From Pelagomonas calceolata (Eukaryota > Sar > Pelagophyceae > Pelagomonadales > Pelagomonadaceae), in NCBI GenBank assembly GCA_918797485.1, contig CAKKNE010000004.1:5250223-5314222 (forward strand): a stretch of DNA of 64,000 nucleotides. The letters run 5' to 3'. The first letter of the stretch is position 1. Every line of letters starts with the position of its first letter. The translations under genes were made by a program, and so were the position numbers. Below the pieces are notes generated by a model. It was not told where the DNA came from, made no database searches, and was given only the letters and a program-made list of their open reading frames with translations. Below, piece after piece: positions 26,264 to 35,785 of the stretch.

Positions 26264-29135
26264 CTAAAGTCCGTCCATGGAGTCGCTGTCCGAGGCCTCT
26301 GGCAGGTCGGGGTCGGGTGCGGAGTCTTCGTCGGAGTCGCGGGCGGCGGACTCGTCGTCGTCGTCGTCGCCGCCGCCTGAGTCATCAACCGGCAGCGCGG
26401 CCTCGCGCGCCGCGGTCTTCGTCGCGTCGGCGATAATACACGCGGCCAGGCGCGCCGCGGCCGCGTCGGCGAACGCCGCGCTCGGGTCGAACGCCGCCGC
26501 GTCGTACAGGGCAGCCGATATGTCGGTCGCGTCCGCCTCCGCCAGGTCCGCGGCGCTCTCGAAGCCCACGTCGTGCAGCGCGCGGGCGCGCGCGCGGGTG
26601 ATGTTGCCCGGACTCGCGCGCATGAGCCGGACGAGCTCGTCGGGCGCGCCTCGCGCGAGCAGGCCGCGCGCGCTCTTGCACGCGCGCGCGGCCTCAAGCC
26701 ACGCGAGCTTCCGGCAAAAGTACTCGAGGCGCCGCGCCAGCGTGGCGGCGTCGCGCGAATAATTATCCACGTCGCCGCCCTCGCACTTGGTCAGCGACGC
26801 GTCCGGGCCGGCGTGTTCGCGGTAGCGGGCGGCGAACGCGGCGGCGAAGCTCGGCGTGCCGCTCGAAGTTTGATTTCTTCCCCACGTTCCGTCTTCTTGC
26901 TGGACTGGACCTTGATGATGCCCGGGGCCCAAACCGATGCGGTCGTGGAGCAGCAACGCGAGCGCGAACCGTCGACAGACGCGGTCGGGCGTGCCCGGCA
27001 CGTTTTTCGCCTCCGACTCCGCCGTCGCCGCTAAGCCTCGCGCGCGGCGCGCGACGTGCGCCTCGCAACCGCCGCATAGCTTGAAGACTTCGCGCGCGCC
27101 CTTGCCCGCGTCCTTGAGAGCGTCCCCGAACGCCGCCCAGTGCGCCCACCCCCCCAGCACGTTCTGCTGGAGCGGCGCCGTGAGGTAGAGCCGATGTAAC
27201 AACGCGTACTCCGGAGCCACGCCGCCGTAGTCGACGCCGTGGCGGCAGCGCAGCGCGGCGGCGACCTCCAGGGCGTCCGCCGGTCCCAGCCCCGCGCCGA
27301 CCGTCGCGGCGCCGAGCGGCGTCGGTTCCCAGGTATCATCCAACAAGACAGAGGGCGCTTCTCCCGGCGGATCTTTCCAATTCGCACCGCCCGGGCGCAG
27401 GAACCCGCGCGCGGCGAGCCACCGCAGGGGCAGTCCCGCGTCCAGCGCGCCGTCGAACGCCGCCATGACCTCGCGCCGCGCGATCAGCCCGCCCGAGACG
27501 GCCTCGAGGACGTGCCGTCTCAGTCCGTCGTCGTCGTTGCGGAGCCGGCTCAGGATCGGCGGCGCCGCCGCGCCCAGCAGCTTCTCGGCACCCACCGCGC
27601 CGCGCTCGCCGTTCCCGCCGGCGCACACGATCCACGCGTCCGGCGCCCGCTTGGTCCCAAACCCGGCGCGGCCTGCTCGTCCTATCATCTGGCGGAGCTC
27701 CGCGCCCGTCCGCCGCTGGCCGCCGCCCTTGACGACGACCCGTGCCACGGGCAGGTGCACGCCGACGGCCAGCGTCGTGGTGCAGCAGAGCACGTCGCAG
27801 TCCTTGCGCGCGAACGCGGCCTCGACCATTTCGCGCTCCGCGGCCGCGAGCCCCGCGTGGTGGAAAAGCACGCCGTGCCGGCAGCACGCGCGCAGGTCCG
27901 CGGCGTGCGCGGCGTCGGGCGGCGACGCGCTCCGGAGCCGCTCGGCCAGCGCGGCGCGGCACGCCGCCTTCTCTTGATCTTGAGCGCCGCTCTCGCGCCA
28001 GCGCCGCTCGGCCAGCCGCACCGCCGCGGCGCGCGCGTCGGCCCGCGAAGCCACGAAGAGCATCACCGGCCCCGGCGGGTCGTCGAGGCACAGCTTATCC
28101 ACGACGGCGTCGCCGACGTCGTAGTCCGCGGGCGCCATGACCGCCAGGCGGCGCTCGTCGACGCGCGCCCCGCCCTCGGCCCAGACGCGCGTCGCGACCT
28201 CCTCGGTTGGGGCCATCATTCGCCGCGGCATCGGCGGCGCGAGGGCCAGGTGGATGGCGACGGTCGTGGGGCACTCGGCCGTCTCGTAGAGGCCCGCGCC
28301 CAGCCACGCCGCCAGCGCCCCCAGGTTCGACGCCGTCGCCGTGCACGCGACCACGGGCGCGCCGACGCACGCCACCTTGCAGAGGAAGCTCTCGAGCGTC
28401 GCGCCGCGGTTCGTCCCCATCTCGTGGACCTCGTCGACGCACACGCACGCGAGCCGTTTCCGCGCCTGCGTATCGAACGGTAACCCCTCTTCGAGCACGG
28501 GACGCCGGTCCGCGAACGAGCTCGACGCCGCCCTTCTCCAGCAGCGCCTGGAGGAACTGGGCCGCGCTTTCCCACGTGCACGCGGCGAGGTCGCACCGCG
28601 CGTCGTCGATCAGCGCGGGAGGCTTCCGCGCCTTCGACCCTTCGCGCGCGCGCCGCGCGTCCTCGGCCTCGCCGTGGCACACGCGGACGCGCCAGCCGTA
28701 CGACCCGTCGCCCGAGAAGTGGCGCGCCAGCTCGGCGGCCTTTTCGTCCGCGAGCGCGCGCTTCGGCACGACGAAGAGCGCGACGCGCGGCGTGTGGTCG
28801 TGGCGCCACAGCGCGCGCGCGAGCAGCGCCTCCGCGACCAGCGTCTTGCCGCCCGAGGCCGGCGCGCTGTAGACCAAGTTCTTGTGGGCCACGCCTTGCC
28901 GCAGCGCCTGCCACTGCCACGCGTACGGCCGGTCGCAGCCGAACCGCGCCGCGCAGCGCACGGCGTCGGGCAGGCCCAGCTTGTCGAACGCTACGGCCAG
29001 TGACGGCGTGTCCGCGGCGTCCTCGAGGATCGGTGCCGGCCGCGGCGTCGGTTTGAGGAACCGCTGCGGCTGGAGCTTGTTGCGTTCGCTCTCGCGCCGC
29101 TCCCGGAGGCCCCCCACTCTTGCTGGGGCGAGCAT
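26264..29135 (-). CDS. HELQ: HELQ/POLQ-type superfamily 2 DNA helicase (frame interrupted once)
   Basis: From an ATG at 29135 the protein reads PYAWQWQALRQG, Walker A SAPASGGKTLVAEALLA (about 88-104), VVPKRALADEKAAEL, then DEVHEMGTNRGATLE, VACTATASN, FHHAGLAAAEREMVE and MIGRAGRAGFG. Further on, RLEYFCRKLAWLEAARACKSARGLL and ARALHDVGFESAADLAEA match the helix-hairpin-helix-like region of HELQ and the POLQ helicase half. It ends in an acidic Ser/Asp tail with no polymerase domain, so HELQ fits best: a 3'-5' helicase in recombination repair. Near 28500 the frame shifts by one base between ALLEKGGVELV and VLEEGLPFDTQ, where related proteins are continuous. This is either a sequence error, a very short intron or a real lesion. 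The distal part is otherwise intact. Confidence 0.82.
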
Positions 29136-29225
29136 GCTCGCCTTGAGAGCAGCGATTCTGTTTCGTACCAGTTGTCAGGCACCTGCGTCGCTGCGTGCGC
29201 AGCGCGGCTTAATTCGAGCGGCTTC

Positions 29226-29245
29226 CTAGTGTGTCACTACGCTAG
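29226..29245 (+). promoter_or_regulatory. CTAG dyad element, copy 5
   Basis: Sequence CTAGTGTGTCACTACGCTAG. It lies 90 bp upstream of the helicase ATG, in the 119-bp gap behind the preceding gene's stop. Confidence 0.5.
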
Positions 29246-29254
29246 ATAATGACT

Positions 29255-30382
29255 TTAGACCTGGCGCTGCGCGAGCGTGTGTTCACGTTCCGCGCGACGC
29301 CAGAGGTCGAGCTGCTCCGCGGCGGGGAGGCCGGCGATGACCTCCAAGAGGAGGTTGAGGAGTCGGCACTCCCGCGCCAGTCGGAGGTTCGACCCCGCCG
29401 GACGCGTGTCAAACTCCTCCACGACGGCGCCTCCGGCGATCCGGCGCTGGAACTCGCGCCAAAACGGCCCCTGGGGGTCGTCACGCGCTTGCAAATGCGC
29501 AAACGCGTCGACGATCGGGCGCAGGGCGGGAAGCGGCGGGTTCGTCGAAATAAGACGTTTGCGCTGTCCTTCGCCGTACACCGTTCGCACAATGTTGACG
29601 AAGCCATCTGCCCTGAAACTTACAGGACAGAGCGCCCGAGCGAACGCGAACGCGCTGATGCCGACGTGGAAGTGGTCCAGCACGCGATCGCGGTTGATTA
29701 CGACGACGCGCGGCCGCATTCGCGGCGGCCACTCGTGGACCGGAAACGTCCCGATCTTCGCATAAATACCGTCGTTGTCGCCCGTGCACGCGAAGCCACC
29801 GTCGCGCGCCACGATGGCCCCGCATTCCGCCTCCGCCGGAATTCCAATTGCGCGCACCACCTCGAGGCGACCGTAGCCATCACCTTCCGGCAGCTGGATC
29901 TGCCTCAACGAGTCCTCGATGAGCTCGTTTGCACGGCGCTGATGCGCCCCAATCGGAATCGCCGCCCCAGTCGCGTCCTGCTGGTACGGCGTATCGCTCT
30001 CGATGACGACCGTCACGTTCGATCCGGTCAACATGAAGGCAACGGCCAACGTCGCCACGCGCGTCGCACCCTTGACCTGTGAGGGACGGACATTGAACGC
30101 ATGCGAGAGAATCGGAGATCAGCTACCCGTGAGCCTCGCGCGTGTAAAGGACGCCGGGCGTCGCACAATATTGTGAATGTCGCTTGGCGAATCGCCACGC
30201 ATGGCCCAGAACGACGCGTCTACCGTGACGCTGGCTGAGCCTACCGCGGGCGAGCCGGCGAGCTTCTCCACGGCCGCAAAAAGTCGCGCGCCGTCGTCCC
30301 GCGCGTTCGGCGGGAGCACAACAATGGCTTTGGTCTTTTTGGGTACGCTACCGATGAGCTCGTTTTGCTCGCGGACGCCCAT
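29255..30382 (-). CDS. Unrecognised protein, two exons (donor site uncertain)
   Basis: Exon 1 starts at an ATG at 30382 (MGVREQNELIGSVPKKTKAI). Exon 2 is 30076-29255, following an acceptor CCCTCACAG. A GT donor at 30166 gives a 90-nt intron and joins DIHNI to VKGATRVATLAVAF in phase (345 residues). A GC donor at 30139 is also in phase. The protein is a mixed alpha/beta sequence (AIVVLPPNARDDGARLFAAVEKL, LEVVRAIGIPAEAECGAIVARDGGFAC, RPRVVVINRDRVLDHFHVG) without a signal peptide or membrane segments. No family recognised. The repeated string GTGCGACG at 30166-30159 and just inside exon 2 hints at an old target duplication, but introner ends are not convincing. Confidence 0.6.
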
Positions 30383-30526
30383 CTCTCTTTTTTAACTTTG
30401 CGGAGTTGTGACAACTGGCGAGTGAAGATGCCAAGCAGAGAAGTCGCTTCTACTAATTGTAATAAAGCGCTAACAACCGTAAATCGCGCCCGGCGTATCC
30501 CAATGGTCCGCGTTTTATCTCAAGCA

Positions 30527-30547
30527 GCTAGCACAGTAAGACACTAG
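30527..30547 (-). promoter_or_regulatory. CTAG dyad element, copy 6
   Basis: The plus strand reads GCTAGCACAG followed by TAAGACACTAG. It lies 144 bp upstream of the ATG at 30382. Confidence 0.6.
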
Positions 30548-30577
30548 TACGGGTTGTGCAGCACGGCGCAGTGAAGT

Positions 30578-30606
30578 GCTAGCGTCCCCAAAACCGAGTA
30601 ACTAGC
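30578..30606. promoter_or_regulatory. CTAG dyad element, copy 7 (divergent)
   Basis: GCTAGCGTCCCC and GAGTAACTAGC with a longer spacer than the other copies. It lies 159 bp upstream of the ATG at 30766. Confidence 0.4.
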
Positions 30607-30765
30607 TACCTATTGCGCAGTGAAGTGCCTTAACCGGTTTCTTGCGAAGTCACGCCTCGCTCGGCACCGCTCACCACTGCTGTGTAGCGCGCTGCTGCAC
30701 ACAGCCCTGCGGGCACTCACTGCGGGCGCCCCAGCCCACCGCACGCCATCGACGCGTGCTCCATT

Positions 30766-31950
30766 ATGGCGACGCGATACGACTTTGGAGAGACGACAGT
30801 CTACAAAATCGCTCGCAAGGCGAGCCAAAACGCGCGGCAGCGCGACGCGAACGCCAAGGCCATGGGTACGCAGGACGAGGTAGACGCGCGGTTCGATGCG
30901 ATCAAGGCGGAGATTAGCCGGCTAGAAAGCCTGCATGAGGACGATCGGCTCTCGGACCCCGCGGACCGGGCCTGTCTGTGCGGCGTCGGCATGGCACGGG
31001 CACTCGCGCAGCGACACCCTCTCATCCACACGGTAGCGTTCGTCCTGTGCGGTTCGCCCTTCTCGCGCAGAGGCTCGCTGGGCTTCGTGGGTGGCTCCCA
31101 GATAGCACCGCTGCTCGAGGCGCGCCGCTCGTTGGTAGAGCGGGCCGCCGCGCGGCGCGGTTGTTTCTCCGACGACGTTGTTGGCGACGTTGGCGATGTG
31201 GTCCCCGCAACTGCTTTCGTGACGCAATCGCAATTTGCCCCAGGACGTGTTCAATCCCTCAAAGACTACTACGACGGGTACGACCCGTCCGCGAAGCCCG
31301 GCGGATCCCGTGCTTTTTCTGTTCGGGTTTCACTCTGCTACAGCACCGTTGGAACAGCCTCTCTGCCTCCGGCCTTGTACAAAGAGACGTCATGCGTCCC
31401 CGGCCTCTTCGCGCTCGAGGGCGCCACACACTCAGGAAACAATGTCCTCGTGCTCGCGTTGAAGGACGCGAACAATATCAAGCGAGTCGTCGAGGTGCAG
31501 GTCAGCAAGCGGTCCGCGGGCGACGTGTTCGGCAGCTACACGAAGGAAGCGCTGGACCCCTTCGTGCAGATCAATGCGGACAATTACGAGGACTTGTTGT
31601 ACACGACGATAAAGTACATCCCATTTGTTATGGGCAGAGTCAAAGGGTACACAAAAGCATGGGGCGACCTCTTCCAGGTGTTCGAAGCGGCACTGGTGGA
31701 CGCCTTCGGGACGCCCTTAGTTGAGCCGGTTGCAGCAGCGCTGGACACAGATGACTTGAAGCCTGCGTACTGCCGTCAGGCGGAGCACCTATGGTTTCCT
31801 AAATGCACGCAAAATTACAGCCTCCGCCGGCGGGCGAGTCCGGCGATAGAGCTAGATCTCAATCCGAGGCGCCGCACGTGCAGATGGATGTCGAACAGCC
31901 AGTGCAACAGAGATGGGCGGCCGGCGACGTCGTCGGCGCTCCTGCAGTAG
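30766..31950 (+). CDS. Unrecognised protein; 3' part overlaps the next ORF
   Basis: 394 codons from an ATG at 30766. A basic, helical N-terminus (QNARQRDANAKAM, FDAIKAEISRLESL) is followed by a mixed domain (NNVLVLALKDANNIKRVVEVQVSKRSAGDVFGSYTKEAL, YTTIKYIPFVMGRVKGYTKAWGDLFQVFEAALVDAFGTPL). The last 45 residues, after EHLWFPKC, are Arg/Ser-rich and overlap the next frame by 148 bp. The real gene may end or splice near 31800. No family recognised; no signal peptide. Confidence 0.55.
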   Translation: MATRYDFGETTVYKIARKASQNARQRDANAKAMGTQDEVDARFDAIKAEISRLESLHEDDRLSDPADRACLCGVGMARALAQRHPLIHTVAFVLCGSPFSRRGSLGFVGGSQIAPLLEARRSLVERAAARRGCFSDDVVGDVGDVVPATAFVTQSQFAPGRVQSLKDYYDGYDPSAKPGGSRAFSVRVSLCYSTVGTASLPPALYKETSCVPGLFALEGATHSGNNVLVLALKDANNIKRVVEVQVSKRSAGDVFGSYTKEALDPFVQINADNYEDLLYTTIKYIPFVMGRVKGYTKAWGDLFQVFEAALVDAFGTPLVEPVAAALDTDDLKPAYCRQAEHLWFPKCTQNYSLRRRASPAIELDLNPRRRTCRWMSNSQCNRDGRPATSSALLQ

Positions 31951-32609
31951 TCACGCGAGTCATGGCCTATTGCGCGACGCTCGAAGACGTCTCGCGCCTG
32001 TCGCGCACGTGCCGCGGCGCCGCGCGCGCTCCGTGGCCGCCCGTCGCGCCCTGGATCCGTGCCGCGTCGGCGATTGCCGAGCCGCGGCGACGGCGACGGA
32101 GACGACGCGACGGGCCGGCGTTTGGCCGTCGCGTCGCGCACGCGCTCGTCGTGCGGATCGCGCTCCCCGAGGCCGTGAGGGCGACGATTGTTCGCGCGGT
32201 AGGCGACGCCGGCGCTATGAAGCGCGTCGTCGAAGAGGCGTCGGCGCGGGCGGCGGGCGTCATGGCGGTCAAGCTCGCGCCGGCGACGTGCCGCGCGCGG
32301 CGGACGGCGGCCATCTGCGTCCGGGCGATGGCGCACGCAGCCCTTGCGGGGGTCCTGGTCGCCGACGGACCGATGATCGCTCGCGAGGCCGCGGCGTCGG
32401 CGCTCACTTCTCTCCTGCGACGCGTCCGGTCGGGGCCGGAGCGCGCGCCGCGCGACGCGGTCCTCGCCGACCTTCGCGAGCGGGGGTTCGACGCGGATTT
32501 GGCGCGACTCGCGATGGGTGGCGATATTCGGGCGACGGCCGTCGTGCGGTCCGCGGCGCGGTTTCTGTCGCGGGCGCTCCTGTCGCGCGCGCGGCGGGAC
32601 GCGGTCTGA
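31803..32609 (+). CDS. Unrecognised Ala/Arg-rich helical protein, possibly F-box-like N-terminal helix pair
   Basis: 268 codons from an ATG at 31803, in a different frame from the overlapping upstream gene. The segment VVTRVMAYCATLEDVSRLSRTCRGAARAPWPPVAPW resembles the F-box pattern (LxxxLxVxRTCRxxxxxxxxxxLW). The rest is a long helical Ala/Arg-rich region, perhaps ARM- or HEAT-like (AMKRVVEEASARAAGVMAVKLA, MIAREAAASALTSLLRRV). It could be a separate gene or the 3' exon of the upstream one. Both readings remain open. Confidence 0.45.
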   Translation: MHAKLQPPPAGESGDRARSQSEAPHVQMDVEQPVQQRWAAGDVVGAPAVVTRVMAYCATLEDVSRLSRTCRGAARAPWPPVAPWIRAASAIAEPRRRRRRRRDGPAFGRRVAHALVVRIALPEAVRATIVRAVGDAGAMKRVVEEASARAAGVMAVKLAPATCRARRTAAICVRAMAHAALAGVLVADGPMIAREAAASALTSLLRRVRSGPERAPRDAVLADLRERGFDADLARLAMGGDIRATAVVRSAARFLSRALLSRARRDAV

Positions 32610-32911
32610 CTTCTCCTTTCCTATTCCCTCCTTCTCTAATCTAATTTGTAGCATATCTCGCCATTGTGGCGCTTCTCGTGGCGGACCACTTGTTGCACCG
32701 AGTTCGAAACGTGATCGGAGCAGACAGATGAGCCGACTCGGACTTCTACTCCTGGCTGGAGGTACCTTTGCTTTCCCTTTCTCTAATCTAATCTGTAGCA
32801 TATAGATTGCCAGTAGTGTGGCGCTTCTCGTGGCGGACCACTTGTTTGCACCGAGTTCGAATGATCGGAGCCGGGGCGTGCGTCGTACTAGTAATAACAA
32901 CAACAGTTAAT
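32610..32911. other. Convergent intergenic region, 302 bp, with diverged tandem duplication
   Basis: Tail-to-tail gap containing the two repeat copies listed next and no coding support. Confidence 0.55.
32634..32870. repeat. Two-copy tandem duplication between convergent genes
   Basis: Copies at about 32634-32720 and 32781-32870 share CTCTAATCTAAT.TGTAGCATAT, then GTGGCGCTTCTCGTGGCGG and ACCACTTGTT.GCACCGAGTTCGAA, with small indels. The period is about 147 bp. Confidence 0.85.
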
Positions 32912-35242
32912 TTACTCAAGCCCCGCATACAGCGACCCCACGCCCATAGCAGCAGGCGACGTTTTGGAGCGCCGGAGCCCGCGTCCGCCGCGACCGCGTC
33001 CCCGGCCGCCGCCGCCACGCCCACCCATAGGCCCGCCAGCCATCTGCAGCGCCTTGTGCGAGCACGCGATCTTGAACTTCAGGGAGTTTGCCGGCTCCAA
33101 GCGGAGCCGCGCGACGATGCCGACGGCTCCTCCTTCGACAGAGGCCGTCGCTTCGAGCTTCTTCTTCTTCTTGGCGGGCTGATCCTGCTCGTCGACGATG
33201 GTCACGCCCTCGGAGCCCGCGAATTTCATCGTGATCTCCACGGTGCTCTCGGGCCTGTCGTTGTTGTAGAGCGCGAAGACCGCGTATCTCGTGCCCTCCA
33301 CGGCGACCTCGCGCTTGACGAGCGCCGCCTTGCCCTTGGCGAGCTTCGCGACCTCCGTGGCCGCACCGTCGGGCTTTGGCGGGAACACGACGTCCGCGAG
33401 GCTGGATACGTCCGCCGCGGTGCCGCGCTCGAGGACGGTCCCCTTTTGCTTTGGCGCGGTGCCCCCGCCGCGGTGGACGCTCACGGCGCCGCTCTTCTCC
33501 CGCCGCAGGAGATCGAGGTTCTCCCGGGCCTGTGCCGCGTACGGGTCCTTTGTTTGCTCGGCGACGGCCAGCGCCTTGACAAAGGACGCCTCCGCTTTTT
33601 CGAGGTCGCCCTTCGACTGGAGCAGCAGGCCGAGGTTGCCCGCCCGGCGCGCCACAGCAGGGTGGTGTTCCCCTTGGATCTTCTCCGTGAGGCCGAGCGC
33701 CGCGGTCATGTGGCCGATCGCGTCGTCCAGTTCCCCGAGCTTGTGGCAGATCGTCGCGGCATTGTTCCGCAGGGCCGCGAGCTCGATGGCCTCCGCGCCC
33801 GACGCCCGGATCCGCCGCGCGACTGCGTCCTCCACAACGGTCTTCGCCTCCCTCAGTGCCTTGTCGTCGCCGATCGACTCGAGGACCGCCGCTAAATTGC
33901 ACGATACGGCCGAGACCTTGTCGTCGTCGTCGCCGTAGTAGGCCAGGACCTCGCGCAAATACTCGGCGGCAGTCGCGTAGCGCTTCTTCGCTGTCGACTT
34001 CTTCTCCTTGGCGTCGTGGTCCGCCAGGGCGCCGGCCGCGGCGGCGACCGTGTTCAGGGCCGCAAAATACTCGGCCGGCGCAGCTTTCCGTCGTTTCTCC
34101 GCCTCGGCGAGCGCTTCGCTGGCAAGATTGTACGCGCGCTCGAAGTCGCCCGCCAGTCGCGCAGCCTTGGCTCGCCCACCGCGAGCCGTATTTCGCACCC
34201 AGTCCGAAACAACCGAAGTCGAGTCCTTCACAGCTTCCTCGGCCTGGACGTACAGCGTCTCGGCCAGGTCGTACGCGCCCCCGAGCACTTCGACCTCAGC
34301 TGCTTCGACGAGCAGCGTGGCGTGGCGTACGGGGCGGTACGGCTCGCCAAGCGCTTCGCAGGCCGCCGGAGCGCGCGCGCCGACGAGCGCCGACGCCACC
34401 GTCCGCGCCAGGCCCACCTCGCACATCTGACGCAGCAAGGACCAGACCGCCCGCAGCTCGTCCTCGTTCGCCTGGGCGTCCGCGCAGAGCTCGAGCACCG
34501 CATCCGCGTCCACGCCGCCGTTGTTCCATCTTTCCAGAACGTCCATGCGCTGTGCGACGACCGTGGCCTCGTTGCCGGCGAAATACGAGCGGAAGAACTC
34601 GTAGTGCGCGTGGCTGTCGCTGCGCTTGGCGATGGCCTTGACCTCGGTCACGTGGATCTGGATCTCGCAAATGTGACCTTCCACGTCGACGTTGCAGAGA
34701 CAGTCCCGAAAGCCGCAAAAGGTCGGGTTCGCAAAGCGATTTTTGACGCGCACGACCTCGAAGCGCTCCGCGACGCCGTCGTACGCCGCCATGACGGCGT
34801 CGATCGAGCTCACGAATATGGCGCCTCTCACCACATCTTTCACCGCTTGCGAGGGGTATTTTTCGTCGGCGTAGTCGTCGGCCATCTTCTCGAGCACGCG
34901 CGTGCGCCGCTTCAGCGGCGCGACCTTGCACTCGACGTCTCCGGGGCAGGCGGCCGCCGCGGCCTCGAGGCGCGTGCCGAACTCGCCGAGGACGGCATTG
35001 GCTTGCGCGAAGAGCTCGTCGACGGTCTTGGTGGTCTGCTTCCGCTCGGTGTCGCCCTCTACGCTGAGCGTCTCCAGTCGCCGCGCCGCCTCGGGCGCGG
35101 CCGCGCAGAGTTCCGCGTACAGCCGCTCGCTCTCCTGGCGCTGCCCGAGGAACGCCTTCACCCTGGCGAAGAATTCGACCGTCTCCGGTCGCAAGGCCAC
35201 GGCGGCAGCTTTGTCTTTTGTTAGCTTGGCTGGGGTTGGCAT
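32912..35242 (-). CDS. TPR-repeat protein with N-terminal RelA/SpoT-like fold and Gly/Arg-rich tail
   Basis: 776 residues from an ATG at 35242. Residues about 115-240 (LKRRTRVLEKMADDYADE, VKDVVRGAIFVSSIDAV, VVRVKNRFANPTFCGFRDCLCNV, HICEIQIHVTEVKAI, HAHYEFFRSYF) follow the RelA/SpoT nucleotidyltransferase fold. In particular GxRD and EIQ strands occur in the right order, as in many inactive-looking eukaryotic members. From about 260 to 600 there are tetratricopeptide repeats of the kinesin-light-chain type (AAVLESIGDDKALREAKTVVEDAV, NNAATICHKLGELDDAIGHMTAALGL, GNLGLLLQSKGDLEKAEASFVKAL). The C-terminus is an acidic/beta region ending in GGRGGGGRGRGRGGRG, an RGG-type tail that may bind RNA. Whether it binds nucleotides is unknown. 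Confidence 0.78.
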   Translation of the reverse strand: MPTPAKLTKDKAAAVALRPETVEFFARVKAFLGQRQESERLYAELCAAAPEAARRLETLSVEGDTERKQTTKTVDELFAQANAVLGEFGTRLEAAAAACPGDVECKVAPLKRRTRVLEKMADDYADEKYPSQAVKDVVRGAIFVSSIDAVMAAYDGVAERFEVVRVKNRFANPTFCGFRDCLCNVDVEGHICEIQIHVTEVKAIAKRSDSHAHYEFFRSYFAGNEATVVAQRMDVLERWNNGGVDADAVLELCADAQANEDELRAVWSLLRQMCEVGLARTVASALVGARAPAACEALGEPYRPVRHATLLVEAAEVEVLGGAYDLAETLYVQAEEAVKDSTSVVSDWVRNTARGGRAKAARLAGDFERAYNLASEALAEAEKRRKAAPAEYFAALNTVAAAAGALADHDAKEKKSTAKKRYATAAEYLREVLAYYGDDDDKVSAVSCNLAAVLESIGDDKALREAKTVVEDAVARRIRASGAEAIELAALRNNAATICHKLGELDDAIGHMTAALGLTEKIQGEHHPAVARRAGNLGLLLQSKGDLEKAEASFVKALAVAEQTKDPYAAQARENLDLLRREKSGAVSVHRGGGTAPKQKGTVLERGTAADVSSLADVVFPPKPDGAATEVAKLAKGKAALVKREVAVEGTRYAVFALYNNDRPESTVEITMKFAGSEGVTIVDEQDQPAKKKKKLEATASVEGGAVGIVARLRLEPANSLKFKIACSHKALQMAGGPMGGRGGGGRGRGRGGRGLRRSKTSPAAMGVGSLYAGLE

Positions 35243-35785
35243 GATGGGGCTACCACGGTACCCCGCTACCACGGTACCCGAGGCAAAAACGGCCCAGGCA
35301 AGCCAGCAGCCTGGCAATGGGGCCAAAGCTGCCCGAGCCGTCTCGTGGGCTTCGAGACCGCGTCAAGTTGTGGCAGGCAAGTCAGCAGGCAGCCTTTTGC
35401 ACGTGTCTTTGCCCACGCTTGCGTTGTTTGCCGGACTGGAAAATGGGGTGCGAAACCCGCGCGATACAGAAGACTGCTTCCCGTCCTTAACACGCTCTCC
35501 GCCACGCGTGGGCCACCGATGGTGCGACTGATCGTGAGACGACCCGCAGCCGGCGAGACTTCATCGATCACGTAAAACGTGGAGGTGCTACTCTGTGCAA
35601 CTGCACTCTGTGTGCATCTGCGCATCGACAACAGTGCATAGCTTGCACTACTTGTGCGTACTCAAGTTTGCTCGCCGCAACGGTACGCAACAAGCGAGCG
35701 AAGCAGCAAGCCCCAGCAGCATCCTGCAAAAGCGGCCGCCGACGCCGCACGCATACGCTTCATAAGAACGCGCGAAGCAGCAGCG
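35243..35785. other. Divergent intergenic region, 543 bp
   Basis: Between the TPR gene and the GRP170 gene. It includes a 10-bp direct repeat of CTACCACGGTACC type near 35250-35280 and several TGCGCA/TGCATA strings. No coding support; the frame upstream of the GRP170 ATG is open but lacks an ATG. Confidence 0.45.

Larger units (their letters stand above)
30383..30765. other. Divergent intergenic region, 383 bp
   Basis: Holds two dyad elements (30527-30547 and 30578-30606) and a GCACGCCATCGACGCG box at 30741-30756, 9 bp before the next ATG. No coding support. Confidence 0.5.

Noticed and set aside
26870-26900. Introner-like string (GTGGGGAAGAAATCAAA on the minus strand) in the helicase
   Set aside because: No matching second end or duplication was found and the reading frame continues, so it is left as exon.
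29249-30082. 277-codon plus-strand frame starting just after dyad copy 5
   Set aside because: The minus-strand reading has more balanced protein composition and a coherent two-exon structure. The plus frame is Arg-rich, though the nearby dyad element made it worth considering.
32699-32712. GAGTTCGAA strings resembling a tRNA T-loop
   Set aside because: No acceptor stem or anticodon arm can be folded around either copy; it is part of the tandem duplication.
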